From JANXYW01 sp964458665 (lineage in GTDB: Bacteria; Chloroflexota; Dehalococcoidia; DSTF01; JACRBR01), in assembly GCA_964458665.1 (NCBI GenBank), contig CAYWOO010000192.1, forward strand, positions 25,027 through 89,026: a stretch of DNA of 64,000 nucleotides. Direction: 5' to 3'. Below the pieces are notes generated by a model, which saw only the letters and a program-made list of their open reading frames with translations, searched no databases and was not told where the DNA came from. The translations under genes and the position numbers were made by a program. Shown here one piece after another: positions 8,264 through 17,203 of this stretch; the first letter of the stretch is position 1, and every line of letters starts with the position of its first letter.

Positions 8264-9109
8264 ATGCGTCGCATCCCCAGGGCCGTAGGCAACCCAAGGC
8301 TCGCACATCGCCGACCCGAGTTGTCACAGCACTTCCTCCGCAACGGCGACGTCGCGCGCGCCCTCGTCCGCCGCATGGCGTTCTCGTCCGGCGATCTCGT
8401 CGTCGATGCGGGCGCCGGCTTCGGGGCGCTGACGCAGGCGCTCGGCGATGGCGGCTGCCACGTCATCGCCGTCGAGAAGGACGAGCGGCTGTACCGGCTG
8501 CTCGCGCGCCGATTCGACGGGCATCCCGATGTCATCTGCCGCCACGCCGACATCCTCGCGTTCGCGCTCCCCGTCACACCGTATCACGTCGTCTCGAACG
8601 TGCCGTACGCCATCACGTCGGCGCTGATGCGTGCGCTGCTCCACGCCGCGCGCCCGCCCGACAGCGCGGCACTGATCGTCCAGCGCGAGGCCGCCGAGAA
8701 GTTCGCCGGCACTCCTCGCGAGACGCAGTTCTCGCTGCTGTGGAAGCCGTACTACGAGATCACCATCGCCTGCGCCGTGCCGCGCCGCGACTTCATCCCG
8801 CCGCCGCGCGTCGAAAGCGCGCTCTTGCTCCTACGCCGCCGCGATCCGCCGCTCCTCGCGGAGAAGAGCGCGCACGCATATCAATCGTTCATCACGAAAG
8901 CGCTCGCGCACGGCGCAGCCGTCGTCTCGCCCGGACTGCGCCCCTTCGTCACCGCGCGGCAGCTGAAGCGATTGGCGCGCGATCTCGGATTCGACGCACG
9001 GGGCGCAACATCGCAACTCACGTTCGACCAATGGCTCGGCGTCTTCCGCTTCGTAGAGCACGAGTGCCTCGGCCACGATCCCACGTTGGTAACCGGCGTC
9101 GCGGCGTGA
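8264..9109 (+). CDS. Erm-family 23S rRNA (adenine-N6) methyltransferase
   Basis: Erm enzymes methylate A2058 of 23S rRNA and give macrolide-lincosamide-streptogramin resistance. The 281-residue protein has the KsgA/Erm Rossmann fold: LSQHFLRN at the N-terminus, SAM motif VVDAGAGFGALT, acidic VEKDERL, and motif IV NVPY (residues 112-115) before the helix AITSALMRALL. Features nearer to Erm than KsgA are LIVQREAAEKFAGTPRE, the LLLLRRRDPPLL strand and the C-terminal FDQWLGVFRF. ATG at 8264 is chosen because GGAGG lies 6 nt upstream; an in-frame GTG at 8207 lacks one. The leader peptide and hairpins upstream support Erm over the housekeeping KsgA, which I cannot fully exclude. Confidence 0.8.
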   Translation: MRRIPRAVGNPRLAHRRPELSQHFLRNGDVARALVRRMAFSSGDLVVDAGAGFGALTQALGDGGCHVIAVEKDERLYRLLARRFDGHPDVICRHADILAFALPVTPYHVVSNVPYAITSALMRALLHAARPPDSAALIVQREAAEKFAGTPRETQFSLLWKPYYEITIACAVPRRDFIPPPRVESALLLLRRRDPPLLAEKSAHAYQSFITKALAHGAAVVSPGLRPFVTARQLKRLARDLGFDARGATSQLTFDQWLGVFRFVEHECLGHDPTLVTGVAA

Positions 9110-9204
9110 ACATGTCACTGAGTCGAGAAACCTGGCGATTTCTATGAGTTACGCGTCGAACGATAGACGACATCGAATCGCAGTTTTGTGTTTTCACCAG
9201 CTGA

Positions 9205-9792
9205 TCACGTGATGTCGATTCTGGCCAGGGGCGTTGCGTTGCCTCGCCGACGATCCTGGAGGGCTTCGAGCTCGTGGAGGGCGTGCTTGAGCAGACGGCT
9301 CAGGTGCGCCTCGTATCTCATAATCTTTTCGAGCGCGGCGTCGTCCGGCAGCAAGACGGGGAGTGTGCGTTCGAAGCGGCTCGTCGCGTTGCCGATGGCA
9401 AGGGCACGAGCGTAGAACAGCGGTCTTTGCGTCTCGTCCTGACCATCGACTTCCTCGTTGACCGGCGGCGGAACCGATCGCGCATATTCCGCGCGCTTGC
9501 GGTTGTCCTCGTCGACAAGGAGGGAGCGGTGCATTTGGTCTACTGTTACGGATTGCCCTTCGGCGCGGACTACGCGCCGAAGGCGCCAGAGGAGTTCGGC
9601 CACGCGTGACGCGAGTGCGAGTTCTACGGCGCCTTCGGTATCGAAGCGCGTACGCACTTCCTCATGAAATGTCTCCCACTCGTCTGCGCTTTCTGAAGGC
9701 AGAACGATCGCGACGGCCGCGAGACCGTGGGTCAGGCGGTTGAAGGCGCTGGCTTCCTTGCCGGATTCGGATCGCGGGCCGCGGTTGTTCAT
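9205..9792 (-). CDS. Conserved protein with N-terminal GPRSESGK...THGL motif
   Basis: A 195-residue hydrophilic helical protein. The start, RGPRSESGKEASAFNRLTHG, belongs to a widespread family of uncharacterised bacterial proteins of the form GPxTxxGKxxSxxNxxxHGL. The middle is a helical stretch typical of that family (ASRVAELLWRLRRVVRAEG). No enzymatic motif is visible. The ATG at 9792 has AAAGG about 9 nt upstream; an upstream in-frame start at 9828 is less likely. It stands alone between the erm-like gene and a repeat block. Confidence 0.7.
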   Translation of the reverse strand: MNNRGPRSESGKEASAFNRLTHGLAAVAIVLPSESADEWETFHEEVRTRFDTEGAVELALASRVAELLWRLRRVVRAEGQSVTVDQMHRSLLVDEDNRKRAEYARSVPPPVNEEVDGQDETQRPLFYARALAIGNATSRFERTLPVLLPDDAALEKIMRYEAHLSRLLKHALHELEALQDRRRGNATPLARIDIT

Positions 9793-10091
9793 CGTGCTCA
9801 CCTTTCGCCTAACGTCCGGGGGCAGCAAGTATGTGCTGTCGCGCCGGCAATCACGAAGGGGGCGGCGTCACGGCCTCACCCCGGCCGTTGGCCACCCCTC
9901 TCCACAGCGTGGAGAGGGAGCGTCTCGGACGTTTGGCGTGGGAACGCGATTGATGTTGGGCGATCAACGCTGCCTTGTGTGCAACATGGAGACCGCGCGG
10001 GCTGAAAAGCCCGCGCTACAGTCATGAGCCGCTACAGTCATGAGCCGCTACCGTCGTGAGCCGCTACAGTCGTGAGTGCGAAACGAGCTGG
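9793..10091. repeat. Intergenic repeat block: CTCACCCC element, GGGCTGAAAAGCCC hairpin, 16-bp tandem
   Basis: This block holds a CTCACCCCGGCC/CTCTCC palindromic element (9874-9918), a hairpin of the form GCGGGCTGAAAAGCCCGC (9996-10015) and four copies of the 16-bp unit CCGCTACAGTCATGAG with small changes (10013-10076). No gene is seen. Confidence 0.8.
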
Positions 10092-10976
10092 TCAGAGGAG
10101 GTATTTCTTCGGCGCCGCAGACGGTTGGCGGCGGAAGTTGTGGATGAGCCAACGCTTGAGGCCGTTCGCGTCCTCGACCTCTTCGATGCGGGCGCGGCTC
10201 TTGTTGTCGAGCGCGTCCTGCACGCGGCGTGCATACGTGGCGACGGCGGCGTGCGTCTCGTCCGCGATGTTCAGCACGTCGCGCATATGCGCCGCGACGG
10301 CAAGCTGGCGCTCGCAGAGTCGCAGCAGCCAGCCCAGCTCGACCTCGGCCCAGCCGACGTGGAATGACGCATCGGCGAACGTGTACGCAAGGCGCGTGTT
10401 ATTCGACTCTGGACCGATCTCAAGCAGCGTCGCGCCGAAGTTCGGCCGGCCAAGATCGCTTGCGGCACGGTAAACGACACGCAACTGCTGGTCGGCAGCG
10501 AGCGTCGAGCCTGCGAAATAGTGGCCGAGGCCGACATCGAACGCCTTGTGCTCCTCGTCCGGCTTGAGGTGGCCGAGCATCCAGCCGGCGAACTCCGGCA
10601 TCTCTTCGTGATGCAGCTGGTACTCGGCCGCGATCAGCTCGCACGCGCTGCGCACGAGGTTCGGCGCCGACGCATACGAGCCGCGCGTCACAAGCAAGCA
10701 TGCGTCCGCCATCGACGAGTACGCGCGCGACCACGCGCCGACGACGGCAGCGTACGTGTGCGTCCGATAGCGCGAGTGCGACGAATCGTTGAGGATGCGG
10801 AGCTGGAGGTTCATCCCCTCAGCGAACAGTCGCAGATCCGCGCCCAGCACGAACTGCGACTGACGATACGCATCGTGCGCCGTCGTCGACGCCGCATCGT
10901 CGGGCTTGCCGGGTAGGTGATACTCCGCCGGAACGTCGATGCCGCTGACGCGCTGTCCGGGCGTGGGCGTGCTCAT
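10092..10976 (-). CDS. Conserved hypothetical helical protein
   Basis: A 294-residue soluble, mostly helical protein without signal peptide. I do not recognise the family. The central part (RGSYASAPNLVRSACELIAA) and the following His/Glu-rich helix (YQLHHEEMPEFAGW) resemble DUF5677-type proteins, which have a similar short SACELI-like helix, but this is a weak impression. The basic C-terminus (FRRQPSAAPKKYLL) may bind nucleic acid or a partner. It is flanked on both sides by repeat blocks, so it is probably transcribed alone. Confidence 0.65.
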   Translation of the reverse strand: MSTPTPGQRVSGIDVPAEYHLPGKPDDAASTTAHDAYRQSQFVLGADLRLFAEGMNLQLRILNDSSHSRYRTHTYAAVVGAWSRAYSSMADACLLVTRGSYASAPNLVRSACELIAAEYQLHHEEMPEFAGWMLGHLKPDEEHKAFDVGLGHYFAGSTLAADQQLRVVYRAASDLGRPNFGATLLEIGPESNNTRLAYTFADASFHVGWAEVELGWLLRLCERQLAVAAHMRDVLNIADETHAAVATYARRVQDALDNKSRARIEEVEDANGLKRWLIHNFRRQPSAAPKKYLL

Positions 10977-11283
10977 GCCTCACCCCGGCCGCTGGCCACC
11001 CCTCTCCACACTGTGGAGAGGGGATCAGATGGAGCGCTGATGCTAATTTCCGGAGCATGTCGCCAGGCGAGCACCTCACCCCGGCCGTTGGCCACCCCTC
11101 TCCACGACGTGGAGAGGGGAGCGTCTCGATGGGTTGAGCCCAACACACGACCTGGTGCCTGCCAGCAATCGTTGACGTTCGCGAACGCAAGAGGCTCCGG
11201 AGATCGAACCGACGGCTCGGGTTGAGCCCCTCTCCACGCTGTGGAGAGGGGTGGCCGAAGGCCGGGGTGAGGCCCGCGCGCCA
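10977..11283. repeat. Intergenic block with three CTCACCCC palindromic elements
   Basis: Copies lie at 10978-11023 and 11074-11119 in one orientation and at 11227-11272 in the other. Each has a GC-rich part (CCGGCCGTTGGCCACC type) and a CTCTCCAC/GTGGAGAG stem. Nothing that looks like a gene lies between them. Confidence 0.85.
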
Positions 11284-12000
11284 CTACCGCGACCTGATGG
11301 CGCGACGTCGCCGTGGCGCGACGTACGCCGCTTCGGTAGCCGGATACGTGCGGCGGAGCTTGGGCGCGTAGCCGGTGATCTTTACCGGCACGACGCCCGT
11401 CCAGCCCTTCGTCACGAAGATGACGCGCGAGATGCCGGGGAACGTCACCTTGCGCGCGACGATTTCGATGTCGAACTCGACGCTCTGGCCCGGCTTCACC
11501 GTGAGGCGGCCGACGGGGCCCCACACCCACGGCTCGGACGTCGAGACGTCGCCCTTGAGGACGCAGTCGCAGCGGTTCGTGACGATGATGCGCCGGCGGA
11601 CGCGCGCCTGCGCCCGCAGCTCCGCCATGCCGACTTCGATCTCGTCCGGAGCGATGACGGGCAGCGGGTTGTGGACGTGTACAGCTTTCCGCGTCGTCAC
11701 GCTCTCCGCGACGATGTCTTCCCAGTCGGGCTGCTCGGCGACGTGCTCGTAGTGGCCGCGCCGACTGCTCGCGCGAGCGCGCGGATGGTGCAGCGCGTCG
11801 TACGCACGCCGCTTCTCCCCATCGCCCAGCGTCTCGAACGCGACGTTCAGGCGCGCTGCCTTCCGCGTCGCCTGCGGGTCGTTCGCGTTGGCGTCGGGGT
11901 GCACCGCGCGCATGAGCTTGCGGTATCGGCGCTTGATCTCAGCGTCGGTAGCATCAGGCGTCAGTTCGAGGACGGCGTAGTGGTCGGACGTGGAGTTCAC
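11284..12000 (-). CDS. J-domain (DnaJ-like) protein with C-terminal beta domain
   Basis: The N-terminal 65 residues are a J-domain with the diagnostic His-Pro-Asp loop (MRAVHPDANAND) between helices II and III, so the protein should stimulate an Hsp70 ATPase. The rest lacks the Gly/Phe region and zinc fingers of DnaJ. It has instead a basic linker and a beta-rich domain (about residues 125-225; IIVTNRCDCVLKGDVSTSEP, LTVKPGQSVEFDIEI) resembling an Ig-like fold, of unknown role. The GTG start at 12000 fits a TAAACT element 7 nt upstream; the longer open frame runs through repeat DNA. Confidence 0.8.
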   Translation of the reverse strand: MNSTSDHYAVLELTPDATDAEIKRRYRKLMRAVHPDANANDPQATRKAARLNVAFETLGDGEKRRAYDALHHPRARASSRRGHYEHVAEQPDWEDIVAESVTTRKAVHVHNPLPVIAPDEIEVGMAELRAQARVRRRIIVTNRCDCVLKGDVSTSEPWVWGPVGRLTVKPGQSVEFDIEIVARKVTFPGISRVIFVTKGWTGVVPVKITGYAPKLRRTYPATEAAYVAPRRRRAIRSR

Positions 12001-12007
12001 AGTTTGC

Positions 12008-12013
12008 AGTTTA
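12008..12013 (-). promoter_or_regulatory. -10 element TAAACT before the J-domain gene
   Basis: TAAACT ends 7 nt before the GTG start. It lies in an ACTGCAAACTGTAAACTGCA-type short tandem, so the match could partly reflect the repeat. Confidence 0.4.
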
Positions 12014-12032
12014 CAGTTTGCAGTTCGTGGAG

Positions 12033-12172
12033 CCCTCACCCGGCCCTTCGGGCCACCCTCTCCCTCAGGGGGAGAGGGACGGACTGACGAATGCGCGCGG
12101 GGAGATCGTCGCTTGCGACGTGGAGCCCCTCTCCCGGCCCTGCGGGCCACCCTCTCCCACTGGGGGAGAGGG
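12033..12172. repeat. Two CTCACCC/CTCTCCC palindromic elements
   Basis: Copies at 12033-12080 and 12124-12172 carry GGCCCTTCGGGCC and CCCTCTCCC...GGGGGAGAGGG stems. They separate eno from the J-domain gene. The first is the closest relative of the copy inside the fourth cyclase gene (32901-32968). Confidence 0.85.
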
Positions 12173-12199
12173 ACGAGCGGCGCGAGAAGCGCATGAGGG

Positions 12200-13489
12200 C
12201 TACCGGCGCACCTTGAGTGCGCTCCAGCCGGCGTAATCGGCGGTGCGACCCAGCTCTTCTTCGATTCGCAGCAGCTGGTTGTACTTTGCGGTGCGGTCGG
12301 AGCGGGCGGGCGCGCCGAGTTTTGCCTGGCCGCAGCCGGTGGCGACGGCGAGGTCGGCGATGGTCGCGTCTTCTGTCTCGCCGCTGCGGTGGCTCATCAC
12401 CGAGGTCCAGCCAGCGCTCGACGCCATCGCGACGGCTTCGAGGGTCTCGGTCAGCGTGCCGATCTGGTTGACCTTGATCAGCACACTGTTCGCCGAGCGT
12501 TCGAGGATGCCGCGCTCGATGCGCTTCGTGTTCGTGACGAACAGATCGTCGCCGACGAGCTGCACCTTGTCGCCGATCTTCTGCGAGAGCAGCGCCCAGC
12601 CGCGCCAGTCGTCCTCGGCCATGCCGTCCTCAATGCTGACGATGGGAAACTTCTCGGCCCAGCCGGCCCAGTGTGCCGCCATCTCCTCGCTGGTCAGCGA
12701 GCGGCCATCCTTCGGCAAGATGTAGCGATGCAGCTTCTTGTCGTACAGCTCGCTGGACGCGGGGTCGAGTGCGATCGCGACGTCCTTGCCCGCTTCGTAG
12801 CCCGCTGCGGCGATCGCTTCGAGGATCACATCGATGGCGGGCTCGTTGCCGCCGAGCGACGGCGCGAAGCCGCCTTCGTCGCCGACGTTGGTCTGGTGGC
12901 CCATCTTTGTCAGCACCTTCGCCAGCGAATGGTAGACCTCGACCGCCCAGCGCAAGCCCTCTTTGTAGCTGGGCGCGCCCAGCGGCATCACCATGAACTC
13001 CTGGAAGTCGGTGGAATCCGTGGCGTGCTTGCCGCCATTGAGGATGTTGAACATCGGCACGGGCATGCGGCGCGCCGTTGGGCCGCCGAGATACTTCCAC
13101 AACGGCAGCGCGGCCGAGGCCGCGGCAGCGTGCGCGTTCGCCAGCGACACGCCGAGGATCGCGTTCGCGCCGAGGCGCTCTTTGTTCGGCGTACCGTCTA
13201 GCGCGCACAGCTTGCGGTCGAGCCCGGCCTGGTCGCCCGCATCCATGCCGGTGACCTCCGGCTCGATCTCGCGGTTAACGTTGACGAGCGCGGTGAGCAC
13301 GCCCTTGCCGGCGTAGCGCTTGCGGTCGCCGTCGCGCAGTTCGACGGCCTCGTGCTCGCCCGTGCTGGCGCCCGACGGCACGGCGGCGCGACCCAGCGCG
13401 CCATCAGACAGCCGTACATCAACTTCGACAGTGGGATTGCCGCGCGAATCGAGGATCTCGCGTGCGTGGACGCTAGCGATGGTGGCCAT
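12200..13489 (-). CDS. eno: Enolase (phosphopyruvate hydratase)
   Basis: Enolase converts 2-phosphoglycerate to phosphoenolpyruvate in glycolysis. The 429-residue protein has typical length. Seen are the N-terminal AREILDSRGNPTVEVDV, the substrate loop GASTGEHEAVELRDGD, the metal-binding VSIEDGMAEDDW and QLVGDDLFVTN, the catalytic Lys in LIKVNQIGTLTET, and SHRSGETEDATIADLAV. The start has an AAAGGA ribosome binding site about 5 nt upstream. It follows the thioesterase gene by 54 nt, across a palindromic repeat that would form a hairpin in its leader. Confidence 0.98.
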   Translation of the reverse strand: MATIASVHAREILDSRGNPTVEVDVRLSDGALGRAAVPSGASTGEHEAVELRDGDRKRYAGKGVLTALVNVNREIEPEVTGMDAGDQAGLDRKLCALDGTPNKERLGANAILGVSLANAHAAAASAALPLWKYLGGPTARRMPVPMFNILNGGKHATDSTDFQEFMVMPLGAPSYKEGLRWAVEVYHSLAKVLTKMGHQTNVGDEGGFAPSLGGNEPAIDVILEAIAAAGYEAGKDVAIALDPASSELYDKKLHRYILPKDGRSLTSEEMAAHWAGWAEKFPIVSIEDGMAEDDWRGWALLSQKIGDKVQLVGDDLFVTNTKRIERGILERSANSVLIKVNQIGTLTETLEAVAMASSAGWTSVMSHRSGETEDATIADLAVATGCGQAKLGAPARSDRTAKYNQLLRIEEELGRTADYAGWSALKVRR

Positions 13490-13501
13490 GGTTGTCCTTT
13501 C

Positions 13502-13532
13502 GCGGGGCAGGTCTCAAGACCTGTCCGTACGG
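13502..13532. repeat. Palindromic element centred on CAGGTCTCAAGACCTG
   Basis: A 7-bp perfect inverted repeat (CAGGTCT/AGACCTG) with CCCCG and TACGGA flanks, located in the eno leader. Its twin lies inside the glpD coding sequence at 6918-6947. Confidence 0.75.
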
Positions 13533-13543
13533 TGTGTGGATGC

Positions 13544-14059
13544 TCAGCCGCGCTCACTAGCTGGGATCACGGCGAAGGAGCCGGTTGCCGTCGCGACGAG
13601 TTTGCCGCGATCATCCGCCACCTTCGATTCGAGGAAGACAACCTTGCGGCCTTGCTTGATGATGTCGGTCTCGCACGTGAGCCGGCCGCCGCGGACGCCG
13701 GCGAGGTAGCTGATCTTGATCTCGATGGTCGCGCAGATGTCGCCGGGCGGCAGGACGGACATCGTCGCGCCGCCCATACTGTAGTCCACCATGACGTACA
13801 CGGCGCCCCCGTGGAGCACGCCGTGCGGGTTCAGCAACTCCGGCACGACGTCGAGTCGATACGTTGCGTGGCCGTCCTTCGCGCCGGCGTTGCTGATGTG
13901 CAGCGCCTCGGCGATCGGGCCGATGCTTGCGCCCGGTTCGCGCGCGCGGACGACGGTCGCGTTCATCGCGCCCGCCCAGTCGAGCAGGCGCTGCCGCTGG
14001 GCGTCGTCGAGCGCGTCGATAGCGGCGGTGAGGCGGTCGCGAAGGGCCTGATCCGGCAT
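13544..14059 (-). CDS. PaaI-family hotdog thioesterase
   Basis: A 171-residue protein with the hotdog fold of acyl-CoA thioesterases. The PaaI signature is LLNPHGVLHGGAVYVMVDYS, with the central helix and the catalytic Asp/Glu position, then strands ATIEIKISYLAGVRGGRL and VFLESKVADDRGKLVATATG. An N-terminal helical extension of about 50 residues precedes it. ATG at 14059 is chosen because TATCCT ends 6 nt upstream and the longer frame enters a repeat. The acyl substrate is unknown. It may be co-transcribed with eno. Confidence 0.85.
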   Translation of the reverse strand: MPDQALRDRLTAAIDALDDAQRQRLLDWAGAMNATVVRAREPGASIGPIAEALHISNAGAKDGHATYRLDVVPELLNPHGVLHGGAVYVMVDYSMGGATMSVLPPGDICATIEIKISYLAGVRGGRLTCETDIIKQGRKVVFLESKVADDRGKLVATATGSFAVIPASERG

Positions 14060-14065
14060 GAATCG

Positions 14066-14071
14066 AGGATA
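14066..14071 (-). promoter_or_regulatory. -10 element TATCCT before the PaaI-like gene
   Basis: TATCCT ends 6 nt before the ATG at 14059 and no ribosome binding site is present, consistent with a leaderless start. Confidence 0.45.
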
Positions 14072-14151
14072 CAAGGCGAGGTGGAGGTGGCGCGAGTTGG
14101 CGACGGGTTCACCGCGAAGGCGCGAAGATCGCGAAGCTTGTTGGACGGGGT

Positions 14152-16086
14152 TCACCACAGAGAGAGTTGGATGGTGTAGCGGGCGAGCTGGTTCGTGCCT
14201 TCTGTGGAGCCGGCGATGACGAGGACGGCGTCGGTGACACCGGCGCTGTTGAAACGGAGTTCGCCTGCGTTTGTCGCGTCGAGCGGAATGTCGAGCACGG
14301 TGAATCCGCCATCGGACTTCGTTTCGATGAGGCGCGCGATGTACGTTTGCGGCAGCGGACGATCGACGTTCACCCAGCCGTCGCTCTCCGGTGCGCCGAG
14401 CTGGAGGCGGGCGCCGCTGTCCGCCAGCGCGACGTCGCGGATCGCCCAGCCTTCGCCGTGCGTGCCGCCGTCCGTGACGTATTCGAATCGCAGCAGGACG
14501 TTGTTGCCGGCGAATGGCGCGAGCGGGATCGTCTCGTCGACCCAGGCGCCGTCCTCGCCGTCACCGCTGGTGCCGGAGTAGCCTGGGCCGAACGCCTGCC
14601 TGGCGGGATCGTCGGCCGTCGTACGCGCGCCCGTGAGCGCCTGCCACGTCGCGCCGCCGTCGGTCGAGACCGACACGTAGCCCCAGTCGTACCATCGCTC
14701 GATTTGGTGCCAGGTACGAAACGTTAGCGCGGGGTTCGCTGCGCGCGTGAGGTCCGCTGCATAGGTGAGGGTTGTATCGACATCGTCCTGCGCATTGCTC
14801 CAGAGCAAGGGGCCCTCCGCGAGCGCGGATGGCGGTAGCACGGGCACTGTGGCCTCGCCACGGAAGCGAAGGACGTAGTCGCCACCATCGAGGCCGGGCA
14901 TGGCGTAGTAGTCGGCGCCGAACTGGTGCACGTTGCCTTCGAGGACATCGCCAGCATGCAGTTCCGCATCGATGCGGATATCGATCGCGCGGCCGGGGTT
15001 GCCGTACGGGCCATCGTCACGATTGAGGATGTTGGCGGCCGTCCAGTCCGCATAGACATCGCGGAAGCGGAGCGTCTGCCCCACCGACGTAAGGAACTGG
15101 TCGACGCCGGCTGCCCCCGCGCGTGGCTGCCTCGCGATAGCGCCGAGCGAGGGATCGCCGCCGAATCGGCTGGCCAGGTAGCGGAAGAAGGCCGCTCCAG
15201 CGCCGTAGTGCGCGCCGGAGCCCACGGTGTCCCACGCATTGAGCTGCGTCTCCGGCTTCGACGCGAAGCTCTTGATCGATGAGGCAGCGCCTCCGACCAG
15301 CATGGAGCCGTTCTCCGACAAGCCTTCGTTCACCCACGCCTCTTCGCGCGGCGCGTTGCGTGACTGAATGAGGTGCTGAAGCTCGTGCGCGAGGACGACG
15401 TTGAACGCAGCACCGCCGGGCTTGAGCGTGCGGTCCATGTACACCATCTCGGCCTCGTTGCTGAGCGGCCGGACTGCGCGCGGATAGATATCGTCGCCGG
15501 AATAGTAGCCGCCAACCGCTCCGCCGAGATCGGCCTGTAGCACGACGATCCGCGGATCGCCGTCGACACCGGGGATGGCGGGCGGGCCGAAGACGGCCGT
15601 CACCGCCGGCCACGTCGTTGCCTCGAACTGATCTGCTGCTTCCTGAACAGCGGCGGTATCGGCATCGAGCGCATCGTCCTCGTAGAAGTACGCGTGTTCG
15701 CTCTTCGCGCGAAGGGTGGCCGTGATGTTGGAGATGATGGGCGGTGTGCGATGCGCGAGCGCGCCGCCCGTCAGCTTGGCCACAACGAACTCACGCGCGT
15801 CGCCAACATTCGCCTCGGCGACGAATAGCTTCGTCGGCGCGACGCGACCGATCGTCGTGCGATAGCGTGCGGCCAGACCGATCGGGTCGGTTTGCGGGAG
15901 ATCAGCGCGCACGCCGATCTGCGATGCGAGTGCGATGGCGGGCGCGAGTGTCGGCGCTGCGGCGGGCGTCGCGCTCGCCTCAACAGCTCTGGTGGACGCG
16001 GGCGTGACGCCCGCGGCAGCGTGCTGCTTCGAGCCGCCACATGCTGCCATAGCGACGGACGCGCACAACAGTGCGGCCGCCCACAT
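14152..16086 (-). CDS. Lipoprotein zinc metallopeptidase with C-terminal beta domain
   Basis: A 644-residue secreted lipoprotein: signal peptide WAAALLCASVAMAAC with lipobox Cys followed by a low-complexity linker. A zinc peptidase domain follows, with the HExxH motif VVLAHELQHLIQ and a downstream Glu helix (EEAWVNEGLSENGSML), as in gluzincins. The C-terminal third has beta-sandwich segments typical of immune-inhibitor-A-like peptidases (WGYVSVSTDGGATWQAL, NNVLLRFEYVTDGG). It begins 37 nt after the xerD stop. Upstream in-frame starts would overlap xerD. It probably digests extracellular proteins; substrate unknown. Confidence 0.8.
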   Translation of the reverse strand: MWAAALLCASVAMAACGGSKQHAAAGVTPASTRAVEASATPAAAPTLAPAIALASQIGVRADLPQTDPIGLAARYRTTIGRVAPTKLFVAEANVGDAREFVVAKLTGGALAHRTPPIISNITATLRAKSEHAYFYEDDALDADTAAVQEAADQFEATTWPAVTAVFGPPAIPGVDGDPRIVVLQADLGGAVGGYYSGDDIYPRAVRPLSNEAEMVYMDRTLKPGGAAFNVVLAHELQHLIQSRNAPREEAWVNEGLSENGSMLVGGAASSIKSFASKPETQLNAWDTVGSGAHYGAGAAFFRYLASRFGGDPSLGAIARQPRAGAAGVDQFLTSVGQTLRFRDVYADWTAANILNRDDGPYGNPGRAIDIRIDAELHAGDVLEGNVHQFGADYYAMPGLDGGDYVLRFRGEATVPVLPPSALAEGPLLWSNAQDDVDTTLTYAADLTRAANPALTFRTWHQIERWYDWGYVSVSTDGGATWQALTGARTTADDPARQAFGPGYSGTSGDGEDGAWVDETIPLAPFAGNNVLLRFEYVTDGGTHGEGWAIRDVALADSGARLQLGAPESDGWVNVDRPLPQTYIARLIETKSDGGFTVLDIPLDATNAGELRFNSAGVTDAVLVIAGSTEGTNQLARYTIQLSLW

Positions 16087-16123
16087 GGTGCGGCGGCCGG
16101 GGAGGATGCTTCGAGATGGTGGA

Positions 16124-17035
16124 TTATCGTGCGCGAGGATGGGCTTTCTCGTAGACCTGGCGGACGTGTTCGTTGGCGATCTGCGTGTACACCTGCGTCG
16201 TCGAGATGTTGGCATGCCCCAGCAGTTCCTGCACGCTCCGCAGCGGGGCGCCACCTCTGAGCATATGAGTGGCGAAGGAGTGCCGCAAGGTGTGCGGCGT
16301 CACCGAAGAAGTGATGTTCGCTTCCTTGGCGTACTGCTTGAGAATGAGCCAGAACCCTTGACGCGTCAGCCGCTCACCGCGGCGGTTCACGAAGAGGGCT
16401 GATTCCTTGCGATTCTTCACGAGGGCCGACCGGGCGTCGTTCAGGTACCCCGTGACAGCCGCGGCGGCCTGTTCGTGAATGGGGATTGTGCGTTCTTTCG
16501 AGCCCTTTCCCATGCAGCGCACGTACGGGTGCGGGCCGGCCATGTTCATGTCGTCCATGTCGAGCGAGACCAATTCGGTAACGCGCAGGCCGGTGGCGTA
16601 GAGCAGTTCGAGCATGGCACGGTCGCGCCGCGCTTCCGGCGTGTTGCGCTTCATCGGCTGTTCCAGCAGCTCGTCGACTTCCGTCACTGACAGCGGCTTC
16701 GGCAGCGAGCGGCCGACGCGCGGCGACTCAAGACTCTCCGTCGGGTTGCCGCGGATCGTGCCTTCCGCTTGCAGATACTGGAAGAACGATTTCATCGCGG
16801 CTACCTTGCGCGCGACCGTCGCCTCCGCATAGTTCTTGCGCTTGAGGCTGAGCAAGTAGTCGATGATCAGATCGCGCTCGAGTTGTTCCCAATCGCGCGG
16901 TTTGCCGTTGCCGCGCAGGCCGGTGAGGAAACTGTCGAACTGCTGTAAGTCGTTCTTGTAGGCAGCGACGGTATTACCAGACGCGCCTTTCTCAACCGAC
17001 ATGAAGTTCAGAAAGTGGCCAATGTGATCGTCCAT
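16124..17035 (-). CDS. xerD: Tyrosine recombinase XerD/XerC
   Basis: Site-specific recombinase for chromosome-dimer resolution at dif. The 303-residue protein has the SAM-like N-terminal core-binding domain and a complete catalytic domain: Arg in LLYATGLRVTELVSL, Lys in GKGSKERTIPIHEQ, HxxR in TPHTLRHSFATHML, His in LLGHANISTTQVY, with the Tyr nucleophile in that last motif. Size and lack of extensions match housekeeping Xer proteins and not phage integrases. ATG at 17035 has a weak GAGGG-type site; the longer frame reaches an intergenic AT-rich stretch. Confidence 0.93.
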   Translation of the reverse strand: MDDHIGHFLNFMSVEKGASGNTVAAYKNDLQQFDSFLTGLRGNGKPRDWEQLERDLIIDYLLSLKRKNYAEATVARKVAAMKSFFQYLQAEGTIRGNPTESLESPRVGRSLPKPLSVTEVDELLEQPMKRNTPEARRDRAMLELLYATGLRVTELVSLDMDDMNMAGPHPYVRCMGKGSKERTIPIHEQAAAAVTGYLNDARSALVKNRKESALFVNRRGERLTRQGFWLILKQYAKEANITSSVTPHTLRHSFATHMLRGGAPLRSVQELLGHANISTTQVYTQIANEHVRQVYEKAHPRAR

Positions 17036-17100
17036 TGCGCCCTCGATAGGTAAGAGACCAGTAGTTAGAAAGTGCCCAGGGGGGAATGAATTGCACGGCG

Positions 17101-17106
17101 ATTGTA
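17101..17106 (-). promoter_or_regulatory. Extended -10 element TGTTACAAT upstream of xerD
   Basis: TACAAT preceded by TG at the extended -10 spacing, in a locally AT-rich gap, would give a leader of about 60 nt for xerD and the lipoprotein gene behind it. Confidence 0.45.
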
Positions 17107-17203
17107 ACACGTAACTTGGCCGTGTCTAGTGATCGCGTGTCTCAATTTCACGGCGTTTTGATACGAATTCAGAATACCCCTGCACCAGGTTGATTCGCGG
17201 GAG

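Noticed and set aside
16124..17035. Phage or island integrase
   Set aside because: Size, motifs and lack of neighbouring element genes fit the chromosomal XerD.
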